From QHXN01 sp032162705 (GTDB lineage: Bacteria > Acidobacteriota > Blastocatellia > Pyrinomonadales > Pyrinomonadaceae): a stretch of 64,000 bases of DNA. The position numbers and the translations under genes are program-made. The stretch is taken from assembly GCA_032162705.1 (NCBI GenBank), contig JAVRON010000087.1, forward strand, positions 42,477-106,476. Reading direction: 5' to 3'. This document shows, in pieces, positions 9,626-17,970 of the stretch; position 1 is the first letter of the stretch, and each line of letters begins with the position of its first letter. Under the pieces are notes generated by a model. That model was not told the DNA's origin, did no database searches, and saw nothing but the letters and a program-made list of their open reading frames with translations.

Positions 9626-11479
9626 TTAGGGCGCGGGCGCGGCGAAGCGTGCGCGGTACTCGGGCGAAGAGATGAAAGCCTTGACCATCTCGGCGCGTCG
9701 GTAGTCGCCGCCGAACTGGTTGAGCTTCGAGAGCCAGAAGTCGTAGCCGTCGAAGTTCGCGTCGGGCGCGTCGTCTGGGTTGCGGCGCAGGTAGCCGAAG
9801 TATTGCATCAGCACAAAGGCACGATTGAACTCCGCGTGCCTGAAGTCTTCATCATCGGCGACGTGTCGGAGCACGGTCGCGCGCGTCTCCTGTCCCGACA
9901 GCATCCCGCTAACCAATGCGTCGCGCTCCGCGGGCGAGAGCGGGCCGCCCGCCTGCGCGTTCAGCTTATCGATGTAGGCGGCGGGCGAGAGCTGCGCCGG
10001 ATAGATTAAAGTGAACTCGGGGCGCGCGACGAACATTTCGAGGAAGGCGTTCGTGTTGTCCGCGAGCTTCTGCTCCCAGCCCGTCTCGCCCACGATGATG
10101 CCGCGGCTGACCTCCTGCGTGTCGCGCACGAACTCGCGGTAACGCGGCAGAGCGCGCGGCCTGGCCCTGTTCTCCGGCAGCGAAGCCTTGTAGAGCCTGT
10201 AGACGAGATAGCCCGTCTCCTGAAATTCGATTGAGAGAAAGAAGGCCGCCGACGTATCGATGCGCTTGACCTCTCGGCACTGCGCGTTCGTGCCGCACCT
10301 ATCGACGCCCGACGACCAGAAGTTGAGTCCGGACATGTCGGAGTCGCGGCTGAGGAAGTCTGCGTAGTGCTGGCGGACGTAGAAGCTCGACTCGTCGATG
10401 GGGTTCGACGCGGCGGGGCCCGAGTCGTTGTCGTGGATGACGAGCAGAGCCTGATTGCGCACGCCAATGGAAGCGCCGGGCGAAGGATTGAGTATCGCGA
10501 CGCCGGTCGATTCGCTCGGCTCCTCAAAGGCGTCGTCGGTGATGAGGACGGGGATGGTCTTCTCACGCTCGCCGGGGGCAAAGTGTACGTACCCGGCGGC
10601 GGTTGTGAAGTCGCTGCGCTCGGACGCCGTGCCGCCCGCGACGAGATACTCGGCGTAGACGGCGGTCGTCAGATCGCCCATGCGCGTGAAGGTGATGTCG
10701 ATGTGTCCCTGTCCTTCGTAGGCGTCGAACTGTGGAGCGCCGACATCGATGATGCTCTGGACGGTCTGCGCGCCGCAAGGCGATGCGGCGTTCGAGGTGT
10801 TGCGCGGATTGGGCGCGCCGTACTGGAAGTCGGCCACGTTGTCGTCGGTGTCTTTGCATCCGCCGCTCTGGCGCAGAATCGCGTTCGCAAGCGTCGGTGC
10901 GGGCACGGGGCCGCTGCCCTCGTAGCAGGAGGTCGTGCCGTAGCCGACGAAGTCCTCGACGGTGCCCGTCGTGTCTTTCGCGAAACATCGTTGGAAATCA
11001 ATGACCTGATTTTTGTTGAATAGTGCGATCTGGCCGCTCGTGCTCCCGAGGTGCATCGGCGGCACGCTCAAGTCGGGCGAGGGAAGCGGTTGCCCTTCGG
11101 TTCCGCCCGCGAGCTGGATGAGGAGATGTCGGCCCGGCTCGATGCCGATGCCGCGTGATGAAACGAAGTTCACAACCGAATACGATGTCGAGCTGCCCTC
11201 GGACGTTGTGACGGCCAGCGTCCAGCCGTTGATGTCAACGGTCGAGTTGCCGCCGTTGAAAAGCTCGATGAAGTCGTTCTGGTAGAGCGCCCCACTCTCG
11301 CCGCCGCGCGTGTAAATTTGGCTGATGTGGATGCTCGGGACGGCGGCCTGTTGTGCGTGCGCGGCGGGCAGACGCGGCGCGACGAGCAAGAGCGTGAGCA
11401 TGACGAACGCCGTCACGGACGCCGCAACTTTGCGACACCTCAGCCGTTTGGTTTTAGCGATGCGAGGTGAGTAAGACAC
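9626..11479 (-). CDS. Secreted lamin-tail / Calx-beta / DUF4214 protein
   Basis: 617 residues, GTG start at 11477-11479 with a GGAG site seven bases upstream. A basic N-terminus and hydrophobic segment ending in AHAQQ form a signal peptide (about 1-43). A lamin-tail domain follows (about 47-170; NDFIELFN, INGWTLAV, GRHLLIQLAGG), then a Calx-beta-like domain (about 245-355; EGQGHIDITFTR, DDAFEEPSE, NDSG). A DUF4214 region comes last (about 365-605), with the repeated pattern FYVRQHYADFLSRDSD...FW and a second FDGYDFWLSKL...EMVKAFISSPEYR unit. DUF4214 domains are found in secreted surface proteins, but no enzymatic function is known. It is in the same orientation as the nuclease gene and separated from it by a terminator. 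Confidence 0.85.
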   Translation of the reverse strand: MSYSPRIAKTKRLRCRKVAASVTAFVMLTLLLVAPRLPAAHAQQAAVPSIHISQIYTRGGESGALYQNDFIELFNGGNSTVDINGWTLAVTTSEGSSTSYSVVNFVSSRGIGIEPGRHLLIQLAGGTEGQPLPSPDLSVPPMHLGSTSGQIALFNKNQVIDFQRCFAKDTTGTVEDFVGYGTTSCYEGSGPVPAPTLANAILRQSGGCKDTDDNVADFQYGAPNPRNTSNAASPCGAQTVQSIIDVGAPQFDAYEGQGHIDITFTRMGDLTTAVYAEYLVAGGTASERSDFTTAAGYVHFAPGEREKTIPVLITDDAFEEPSESTGVAILNPSPGASIGVRNQALLVIHDNDSGPAASNPIDESSFYVRQHYADFLSRDSDMSGLNFWSSGVDRCGTNAQCREVKRIDTSAAFFLSIEFQETGYLVYRLYKASLPENRARPRALPRYREFVRDTQEVSRGIIVGETGWEQKLADNTNAFLEMFVARPEFTLIYPAQLSPAAYIDKLNAQAGGPLSPAERDALVSGMLSGQETRATVLRHVADDEDFRHAEFNRAFVLMQYFGYLRRNPDDAPDANFDGYDFWLSKLNQFGGDYRRAEMVKAFISSPEYRARFAAPAP

Positions 11480-11495
11480 TTTACAACTCCAAATG

Positions 11496-11535
11496 AAGAC
11501 GAAATGCAGTAGCGATAAAGACGAAATGCAGTAGC
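11496..11535. repeat. 18-bp direct repeat in the 5' region
   Basis: The 18-base unit beginning AAGACGAAATGC occurs at 11496-11513 and again at 11518-11535, a 22-base period. It lies just upstream of the GTG at 11479. It could be a tandem operator or a replication-slippage duplication. Confidence 0.6.
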
Positions 11536-11577
11536 AACGTCTGTGATGATTCTCCCTGATGAAACCCTACACGCAGA

Positions 11578-11619
11578 GACGCGTGCCCGAAGCAGGTAGG
11601 TGCATTCGGCGCACGCGTC
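11578..11619 (-). terminator. Possible hairpin terminator after thiolase
   Basis: Arms 11578-11591 and 11605-11619 pair except for a one-base bulge and start 27 bases after the thiolase stop. No U-tract follows on the minus strand, so function is uncertain. Confidence 0.35.
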
Positions 11620-11645
11620 CCGGTGTCTTCGGAAGGGGGAGGGCT

Positions 11646-12827
11646 TTAGATGCGCTCGAAGATAATCGCGATGCCCTGTCCGCCGCCGATGCAGGCTGAG
11701 GCGAGGCCGTATCGACCGCCGCGACGCCGCAACTCGTTAAGCGCCGCGAGCACGATGCGTGTGCCCGAAGCTCCGAGCGGGTGGCCGAGCGCGATTGCGC
11801 CGCCGTTGACGTTCGTCTTCGAGCGGTCGAGTCCAAGCTCCTTCTCGACGGCGAGGTACTGGCAGGCGAAAGCCTCGTTGACTTCGACGAGGTCGATGTC
11901 AGAGAGCTTCAGGCCGGCCTGATCGAGCGCCTTGCGAATGGCGGGGACGGGGCCGATGCCCATCAAGTCCGGCTCGACGCCCGCATAGGCCCAACTAAGG
12001 ATGCGGCCCGAGGGTTTCGCGCCGCGCTCTTTCACATAATCCTCGCCCGCGATGACGAGCATGGCCGCACCATCGACGATGCCGGACGCGTTCCCGGCGG
12101 TGACGAAGCCGTCTTTGCTGAATGCGGTCGGGAGCTTGGCGAGCACTTCGAGCGTCGTCTCGGGGCGCAGGTGGTCGTCCGCGTCTACGACCTTCGTGCC
12201 CTTGCGCGTCTTCACCTCGACGGGAACTATCTCTTCTGCGAAGACGCCCGCCGCTTGCGCGCGCTTGGCCTCCTGTTGCGAGCGCAAGGCGTACTTGTCC
12301 TGCTCCTCGCGCGAGATTTCGTACTTGCGCGCGAGGTTCTCAGCCGTGCCCGCCATCGTCGTGTTGCAGTATGTATCTAAGAGCGCGACCATCAGCGAGT
12401 CTTCGAGCTTGCCCTGACCGAGTGCGAACCCCGAGCGAGCGCCGTAGATGACGTGCGGGGCCATCGACATCGACTCCATGCCGCCGACCAGACAGTTGCG
12501 CGCCTCGCCCAACATAATCATGTGTGCGCCTGAGATGATCGACTGAATGCCGCTGCCGCACAAACGGTTGACCGTCAGCGCTGGCCGGTCGGCAGGCACG
12601 CCCGCCTTCAGGGCGACGTGGCGCGCGCCGTAGATGGCGTCGCCCGAGGTCTGGAGGGCATTGCCGACGACGGTATGGTCGATCTCCTCGGCGGCAACAT
12701 TGGTCGCTTCGAGCGCCCCGCGCGCGGCGGTCGCCGCCAGATCAATCGCCTTCACGTCCTTGAGTGCGCCGACGTACTGCGTCATCGGCGTGCGCTTGCC
12801 GCCGAGTATAAAGATGTCTTGAGCCAT
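11646..12827 (-). CDS. Acetyl-CoA C-acyltransferase (thiolase)
   Basis: 393 residues, the usual length for the family. It condenses two acyl-CoA units or cleaves beta-ketoacyl-CoA, acting in fatty-acid degradation or acetoacetyl-CoA synthesis in the cytoplasm. The catalytic residues are visible: nucleophile C90 in NRLCGSG, H349 in GHPLGASG and C379 in CIGGGQG. ATG at 12825-12827 gives a normal N-terminus (MAQDIFILGGKRTP). The gene stands alone and is divergent from the S41 peptidase genes. Sequence alone does not separate a biosynthetic (acetoacetyl-CoA) from a degradative role. Confidence 0.93.
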   Translation of the reverse strand: MAQDIFILGGKRTPMTQYVGALKDVKAIDLAATAARGALEATNVAAEEIDHTVVGNALQTSGDAIYGARHVALKAGVPADRPALTVNRLCGSGIQSIISGAHMIMLGEARNCLVGGMESMSMAPHVIYGARSGFALGQGKLEDSLMVALLDTYCNTTMAGTAENLARKYEISREEQDKYALRSQQEAKRAQAAGVFAEEIVPVEVKTRKGTKVVDADDHLRPETTLEVLAKLPTAFSKDGFVTAGNASGIVDGAAMLVIAGEDYVKERGAKPSGRILSWAYAGVEPDLMGIGPVPAIRKALDQAGLKLSDIDLVEVNEAFACQYLAVEKELGLDRSKTNVNGGAIALGHPLGASGTRIVLAALNELRRRGGRYGLASACIGGGQGIAIIFERI

Positions 12828-13078
12828 AGTGATGATTAGATGTGTCTCTCCTTGAAAAATCTGCCCGCCAAAATAACCTCGCAGTGTAGACGACCGTTCG
12901 CGGGCGCGTCAATTTCAACGAGAAAAGAGACTTGTACCGCGCCGGTTTCGGGTGATAATCTCTCTGCCCGGTCATGGCCGACCTCAATAGCACTTGTGCC
13001 GTTTCACCCGGAGGATTTGTGCCGTTTACACGGCTTGCTTCAGGCTGATAATCCCTAATTGTAAGGAGCGTTCTTACC
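12828..13078. other. Divergent intergenic region, thiolase / S41 peptidases
   Basis: 251 bases containing two imperfect direct repeats: CTTGTGCCGTTT-like units at 12992-13006 and 13016-13029 (24 bases apart), and paired GGTGATAATC / GCTGATAATC segments near 12948 and 13045. These might be regulator sites for the plus-strand genes. I see no convincing promoter hexamers. Confidence 0.3.
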
Positions 13079-14461
13079 GTGACACTCGAACCTCGCTTCC
13101 CACGCAGTCCACGCAGGCGCAGCCCCGTGCGCGCACTCAATCTTCTGACGACGGCGCTGCTCCTGCTCTTTGCGGCGGCGGTCGGCAGCAGCCCCGCGCG
13201 CGCGCAATCAATCAGCGGCATCGACCGTGACAACGGACAGCAGATGTTGCGCACCATCAAAGACGATTTGAAGAAGCATTACTACGACGCGGCAATTCAC
13301 GGCGTCGATCTGGACGCGCGCTTCCGTGCTGCCGAGGAGAGAGTGAAGCAGGCGCAGTCGAACGGCGAGATCATGGGCGTCATCGCGCAGGCGCTCATCG
13401 AGCTGAACGATTCGCACACGATGTTTCTGCCGCCGCGACGTGCGGCGCGCGTCGAGTACGGTTGGCAGATGAAGGCGGTCGGCGACGACTGTTACGTGAG
13501 CGCAGTCCGCCCGGGCAGCGACGCCGAGTCGCAGGGCTTGAAGGTGGGAGACCGTGTCGTCTCCATCGATGGCCGCCCTGTCACCCGCGACAAGGTTTGG
13601 CTGGCGCAGTATCTCTACTATGCGTTGCGCCCGCAGCCCGGCATGAGACTCGTTCTCCAGAAGCCCGACGGAGCGCAGCGGCAGGTGGACGTACGCGCAA
13701 AGGTCACGGAGGTCAAAAAAATCCTCAACTTCAGCGGCGACGATAACGGCGCGGACATCTTCAACGAGATGCGGGAGGAACAGAGCGAAGACCGCCTGCA
13801 CCGCCAACGCTTCGTTGAGCTTGGCGAGGACGTGATGATCTGGAAGATGCCGCAGTTCGATATGAGCGAAGAGGAGGTGGGCAACATCGTCGGCAAGTTC
13901 AGAAAGCGGCGGGCGCTCATCCTCGACCTGCGCGGAAACCCCGGCGGGTACGTGAAAACTCTTGAGTGGCTCGCCGGTTACTTCTTCGACCACGATGTAA
14001 AGATCGCCGACCTGAAGGGGCGCAAGGAGTTGAAGCCCGTGTTGGCGAAGGGACACGGCGACCAGTCCTTCAAAGGTCAGCTCGTCGTTCTCGTGGACGG
14101 CGACTCTGCCTCCGCCGCCGAATCGTTCTCGCGCCTTATGCAGTTAGAGAAGCGCGGCACAGTCTTAGGCGACCGCAGTTCCGGCATGCTCATGCAGAGC
14201 AGGTACTACGACCACCAGATCGGGATAGACAAGGTCATCTACTACGGGGCGACCGTGACGGAAGCCGACGTTATCATGTCGGACGGCAAGAGCCTCGAAC
14301 ATGTCGGCGTCACGCCCGACGAGCTGCTGTTGCCGACCGCCAAAGATATGGCCGCCGGACGCGACCCAGTGCTCGCACGCGCCGCGGCGCTCGTCGGCGC
14401 AAAGCTCGACGCCGAGAAGGCGGGCACGCTTTTCCCCATCGAATGGAAGGGCGGGAAATGA
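13079..14461 (+). CDS. S41 family peptidase with PDZ domain (first of a pair)
   Basis: 460 residues, GTG start at 13079 with AAGGAG ten bases upstream. A twin-basic, hydrophobic signal peptide ends near residue 43 (SPARAQ). A helical N-terminal region with the NDSHTMFLPP motif follows, then a PDZ domain (about 125-215; RPGSDAESQGLKVGDRVVSIDG), and an S41 catalytic fold (about 255-430; LILDLRGNPGG, VVLVDGDSASAAE). The probable nucleophile is S345. The lysine expected 25 residues later in C-terminal-processing peptidases is a methionine (M370, in DRSSGM). It may use another mechanism or be a non-catalytic paralogue. Its stop overlaps the start of the next gene (ATGA), so the two are probably translationally coupled. 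Confidence 0.88.
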   Translation: MTLEPRFPRSPRRRSPVRALNLLTTALLLLFAAAVGSSPARAQSISGIDRDNGQQMLRTIKDDLKKHYYDAAIHGVDLDARFRAAEERVKQAQSNGEIMGVIAQALIELNDSHTMFLPPRRAARVEYGWQMKAVGDDCYVSAVRPGSDAESQGLKVGDRVVSIDGRPVTRDKVWLAQYLYYALRPQPGMRLVLQKPDGAQRQVDVRAKVTEVKKILNFSGDDNGADIFNEMREEQSEDRLHRQRFVELGEDVMIWKMPQFDMSEEEVGNIVGKFRKRRALILDLRGNPGGYVKTLEWLAGYFFDHDVKIADLKGRKELKPVLAKGHGDQSFKGQLVVLVDGDSASAAESFSRLMQLEKRGTVLGDRSSGMLMQSRYYDHQIGIDKVIYYGATVTEADVIMSDGKSLEHVGVTPDELLLPTAKDMAAGRDPVLARAAALVGAKLDAEKAGTLFPIEWKGGK

Positions 14462-15801
14462 GGACGGGCGGCGAGTGGGCGGCGGCGGGGGCGAGACTCC
14501 TGCCCCGCGCGTTGATGCTGGCCGGGGCACTCGTGTGCGTGCTGGCGGCGACTTCGGCGCGGGCGCAGATCAGCTTTAGCCGTGCCGTCGGGCGCGAGAT
14601 GCTGAAGGACATCAAGCGCGATATCAAGGAGAACTATTACGACCCGACCTTTCGCGGCAAAGACCTCGACGCGCACTTCAAGGCGGCAGAGGAGTTGATC
14701 GCAAAGGCCGAGACGACCGAGCAGGTCTACGCCGTCGTCGCGCAGGCGTTGATGGACTTCGACGACTCGCATCTTTACTTTGTCCCGCCGATGTGGGCGG
14801 CGAGTGCCGAGTACGGTTGGAAGATGCAGATGATCGGCGACGCGGCCTACGTCGTCGCAGTCCGTCCGGGCAGCGATGCCGAGGCGAAGGGCTTGCGGCC
14901 CGGCGACCTCGTCCACTCGGTGGACGGCTTTGCGCCCGAGCGCGCGACGATGTGGAAGATGGATTACTACTACAACGCGCTCGCGCCGAAGCCCGGCATG
15001 GTCGTGGCCGCGCGGGGCACGGACGGTAAGCCGAAGCAACTCCCGGTCGCGTCGAAGATCACGAAGGGCAAGCTCGTGCAGGACGTGGGCGGGCACGATT
15101 GGTATCAGCGCCAGATCGAATACGAGAAGGACGCGGAGCTGTACAAGAATCGTATGGTCGAGCTTGGCGACGAGCTGTTGATCTGGAAGATGCCGACCTT
15201 CGAGCTTGAGAAGGAGAAGGTCAACGAGTTGATGGACAGGGCGCGCAAACACAAGGCGCTCATCATCGATTTGCGCGGCAACGGCGGCGGCTACGAGAAC
15301 ACGATGCTCGCGCTCGTCGGTAACTTCTTCGACCGGGACGTGAAGGTCGGCGACGTGAAGATGCGTAAGGAGACGAGACCGCTCGTGGCGAAGACGCGCG
15401 GCGGCGACGGCGTCTTTCGTGGAAAGCTCGTCGTACTGGTGGACAGCGAGTCCGGCTCGGCGGCGGAGTTGTTCGCGCGCGTCGTCCAGCTTGAGAAGCG
15501 CGGCACTGTCCTGGGCGACCGGACGAGCGGCATGGTGATGGGCGCGAAGTTCTACGAGCACAGGGTCGGCATGAAAGAGTTCGTCCTCTACGGCGTCAGC
15601 GTCACGATGGAAGACATCGTTATGTCGGACGGCAAGAGCCTCGAACACGTAGGCATCACCCCCGACGAGCTTTCGCTGCCCGCGGGCGCAGACCTCGCCG
15701 CCGGGCGCGACCCGGTGCTTGCACGCGCCGCCGCGCTCTCAGGCGTCAACCTCGCCGCCGACAAGGCCGGAGCACTCTTCCCCGCCCTCTGGCGGAAGTG
15801 A
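14458..15801 (+). CDS. S41 family peptidase with PDZ domain (second of a pair)
   Basis: 447 residues, starting at the ATG that overlaps the previous stop. An in-frame opening extends upstream inside the previous gene, but the overlap and the signal peptide (about 1-37, ending TSARAQ) favour this start. Layout matches the previous protein: DDSHLYFVPP, PDZ (RPGSDAEAKGLRPGDLVHSVDG), then the S41 core (LIIDLRGNGGG, VLVDSESGSAAE). The probable nucleophile is S334, and M359 occupies the usual lysine position, as in its partner. The shared end motif (SDGKSLEHVG, TPDEL, AAGRDPVLARAAAL) shows a tandem duplication. Probably periplasmic or secreted; substrate unknown. Confidence 0.88.
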   Translation: MRTGGEWAAAGARLLPRALMLAGALVCVLAATSARAQISFSRAVGREMLKDIKRDIKENYYDPTFRGKDLDAHFKAAEELIAKAETTEQVYAVVAQALMDFDDSHLYFVPPMWAASAEYGWKMQMIGDAAYVVAVRPGSDAEAKGLRPGDLVHSVDGFAPERATMWKMDYYYNALAPKPGMVVAARGTDGKPKQLPVASKITKGKLVQDVGGHDWYQRQIEYEKDAELYKNRMVELGDELLIWKMPTFELEKEKVNELMDRARKHKALIIDLRGNGGGYENTMLALVGNFFDRDVKVGDVKMRKETRPLVAKTRGGDGVFRGKLVVLVDSESGSAAELFARVVQLEKRGTVLGDRTSGMVMGAKFYEHRVGMKEFVLYGVSVTMEDIVMSDGKSLEHVGITPDELSLPAGADLAAGRDPVLARAAALSGVNLAADKAGALFPALWRK

Positions 15802-15807
15802 TAAAAG

Positions 15808-15916
15808 GAGTGATAAGTGATACGTGATAAGTGATAAGAAAAGACAGGCGCTCTTTCTTATCACTCATCACGTATCACTCATCACTCATCACTCATCACT
15901 CATCACTCATCACTCC
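15808..15916. repeat. GTGATRA heptad inverted-repeat element, copy 1
   Basis: The left arm of GTGATAA-type heptads (15808-15842) pairs with a right arm of TATCACT heptads (15854-15916) around a short centre. An unusual CGTA within the left arm is mirrored at the matching place in the right arm. The right arm carries extra heptads. It starts six bases after the stop at 15801. Confidence 0.85.
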
Positions 15917-15932
15917 TTTAGGAGAACCCACC

Positions 15933-16507
15933 ATGAAACTGAGACTCGCGCTCGCCTTCTGCCTCATTCTGTCATTTACACAATTGCCGTCTCTGGCACG
16001 GACTCCGCGTGTCGCGCGGCCTTCGGCGCAGGCGTCGGGCGACGAGGCTCGACGCGTCGAGCGGCTCGTCGCGCTGTGCAAGCTCTGGGCGCGCTCAAGT
16101 ATTTCCACCCGTACCTCGCCTATCGAGACATCGACTGGGACGCGGCGCTCGTCGCGACGCTCCCGAAGGTCGAGGCGGCACGCACCGCCGACGAATTCGC
16201 TTCAGCCGTCGAGTCTTTGACGGCTGTGCTCGAAGACCCTGCGACGCGCGTGCTGCGCCCATCGGCGACGACGCAGCAAAGCGCGAACGGCGACGTGACC
16301 AACTTCTACGTGCCGGGCGGCATCGTCATCAGCTTCTCGGGTCAGGCCGTCCGGCACGCCGACGGGCGACATCTTCAACGCAAAGGTCTCGTGCCCGACG
16401 TTCCCGTTACGCCGACCATCAAGGGCATTCAAACCGGGCGTGACCAGGTGCTCGAAGCGGCCGTCAAGTATCTCGAACGCGAACTCGCCGGGAAGCGTGA
16501 GAAGTGA
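15933..16507 (+). pseudogene. Decayed third S41 peptidase (frameshift plus internal deletion)
   Basis: ATG at 15933 follows AGGAG (15920-15924) and encodes a signal peptide (MKLRLALAFC...). The frame breaks at the GGG run 16087-16089: adding one G restores LWGALKYFHPYLAYRD, a typical N-terminal S41 motif. In the restored frame the sequence continues through IDWDAALVATLPKVEAA. It then jumps to the normal C-terminal end (FSGQAVRHADGR, LVPDVPVTPTIKGI, GRDQVLEAAVKYLERE). The PDZ and catalytic core, several hundred residues, are missing. This is a gene remnant next to two intact paralogues. Confidence 0.82.
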
Positions 16508-16582
16508 AATCGAGAAGCGCGATGTGGGAAGTGAAGTCATAGCGAAATTCACTTGAGTGGATAGAGGATATAGCGTTGCTGA

Positions 16583-17404
16583 CTAATCAGTGAAGCGGTG
16601 CACGGCGCGGTAGCGATGGAGGAGTTCTTCGAGGAAGCCTTCGTAGGTGAACTGCGCGGGGTCGTACTCGGGGCGAAGTTTGTGGAGCAGGGGCGTAGCG
16701 ATGCGCCAGGCCATCCACTGGCGCGGCATCTCCTCCATGTCCCAGCGGCGGCGCAGGAACGCTTCGACCACCTCGATCTCACGCTCGAAGAGCGTTGAGA
16801 GGTCTGCGCTGAAGGGCACGGGCTTGAACGAGCGGCGGAGTGCCGCATCCGAAGTCGGCGCGGAGAAGACCTGATCGAAGGTGGGAGCCTGCGCCTCGCG
16901 CTCGCGCACGACGACCGTCCCGGCAACGAGGTCGCCGAGGCGCTGGTCGCGGTCGCTGACGAAGACCGAGACCAGCCCGATTGAGTAAAAGGGAAAAGGC
17001 TCCATGTCGAGTATGCGGACGAGATTGCGCGCCGTGGCCTCCCAGAACGTGACGGGGCGTCCGTCCTCGCGTATCACGCGCAGGCGGAGCCAACGCTTGC
17101 CCGGCGTCTGCCCCACCCACGCCCACTCGAACAGCACGAAGTAACCAGACCACATGAGAAAGACCGCGACGACGAGGAGCGCGAGCATCCACTTCGGCGC
17201 ATCCTTCGCCCAACGATTGAGGTCGGAGAATCCCGCCCACCAGATGACGGCGAGCACCACGATACCGATGACGAGGATTTGCAGGAAGTGGTCGAAGGCG
17301 CACGCCAGAAAGCGATTGCCCGTCGAAGCCAGCGCGAAGTGCAAAGGCACGCGCTCCGGCGTCTCGATGACGAGAGTCTCATCTGTTGGGATGGCTGCGG
17401 ACAT
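16583..17404 (-). CDS. RDD family membrane protein
   Basis: 273 residues starting at ATG 17402-17404. The RDD-type region spans roughly residues 20-165, with hydrophobic segments (about 38-58 and 72-95), GQTPGKRWLRLRVI, NLVRILDMEPF and the RDQRLGDLVAGTVVVRE ending. The remaining hundred residues are soluble and charged (EREIEVVEAFLRRRWDMEEMP). RDD proteins are inner-membrane proteins of poorly known, possibly ion-exchange, function. They are often encoded with SpoIIM, MoxR and DUF58 genes; here those lie some 40 kb away. Probably last gene of a tyrS / SnoaL-like / RDD transcript. Confidence 0.87.
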   Translation of the reverse strand: MSAAIPTDETLVIETPERVPLHFALASTGNRFLACAFDHFLQILVIGIVVLAVIWWAGFSDLNRWAKDAPKWMLALLVVAVFLMWSGYFVLFEWAWVGQTPGKRWLRLRVIREDGRPVTFWEATARNLVRILDMEPFPFYSIGLVSVFVSDRDQRLGDLVAGTVVVREREAQAPTFDQVFSAPTSDAALRRSFKPVPFSADLSTLFEREIEVVEAFLRRRWDMEEMPRQWMAWRIATPLLHKLRPEYDPAQFTYEGFLEELLHRYRAVHRFTD

Positions 17405-17431
17405 GCTACCCCTCGGGGCGCTCGCGCGGCT

Positions 17432-17917
17432 TCAGTCGCTCGACGGCAGCGTCTTGTCGGGCGTGGGTTCGGCAGTCCCCGCGTCCTCAGGCGCGGCGAG
17501 CCGGAGCGCGCCGAGTTGAGTGTACATCGACATGAAGTCGAAGTGGTTCCATGCCTCGACGATCTTGCCCCCCGAGATACGGACGATGGTGATGCCCGCG
17601 AACTCGACCGGCTTGTCCGTCGCCGCGAAGCCGAGCGTGTCGCCGCGATGATGGCCGCGCACCGTGCAGCGCGCCGCCACGCGGTCGCCCTCCGAGACAG
17701 TGTCTTCGACCCTGACCTCGATCTCGGGGAAGGCATCACGGAACCTTCGGAAGAAAGGCTTGAACTCACCGGGCCCGCGAAGCGGCTGCCCCGACTCGTC
17801 CGATAGCCCGTGCGCCACTGCCTCCTCGCCGAACATCTCGTCAATCGCCTCCTCGCGCCCCTTGTTCCAAACCTCCTCGAACCAGCGACGGATGAAAGCC
17901 TCGTTCTCTTTCGACAT
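17432..17917 (-). CDS. SnoaL-like / ester cyclase family protein
   Basis: 161 residues of NTF2-like fold, ATG at 17915-17917 with AGGAGAG seven bases before it. Typical segments are FIRRWFEEVWNKG, FFRRFRDAFPEIEVRVEDTVSEGDRVAARCTVRGHHRG and IVRISGGKIVEAWNHFD. The family includes polyketide cyclases, but most members with this sequence have no assigned reaction. The position 27 bases before the RDD gene suggests cotranscription. No specific substrate can be inferred. Confidence 0.8.
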   Translation of the reverse strand: MSKENEAFIRRWFEEVWNKGREEAIDEMFGEEAVAHGLSDESGQPLRGPGEFKPFFRRFRDAFPEIEVRVEDTVSEGDRVAARCTVRGHHRGDTLGFAATDKPVEFAGITIVRISGGKIVEAWNHFDFMSMYTQLGALRLAAPEDAGTAEPTPDKTLPSSD

Positions 17918-17970
17918 ATTGCTCTCTCCTTTCGTGAGGACTTGTTAACGCTTACCTGCAAGCTATGAGC

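Noticed and set aside
14242..15648. Long antisense open frame of about 468 codons over the second S41 gene
   Set aside because: Composition is rich in Arg, His and Val as expected for a shadow of a GC-rich gene; no signal peptide, motif or ribosome site, and the sense strand has a clear peptidase.
15854..15916. Tandem TATCACT units as a possible CRISPR array
   Set aside because: Units of seven bases without spacers; they are one arm of an inverted repeat, and no cas gene is present.
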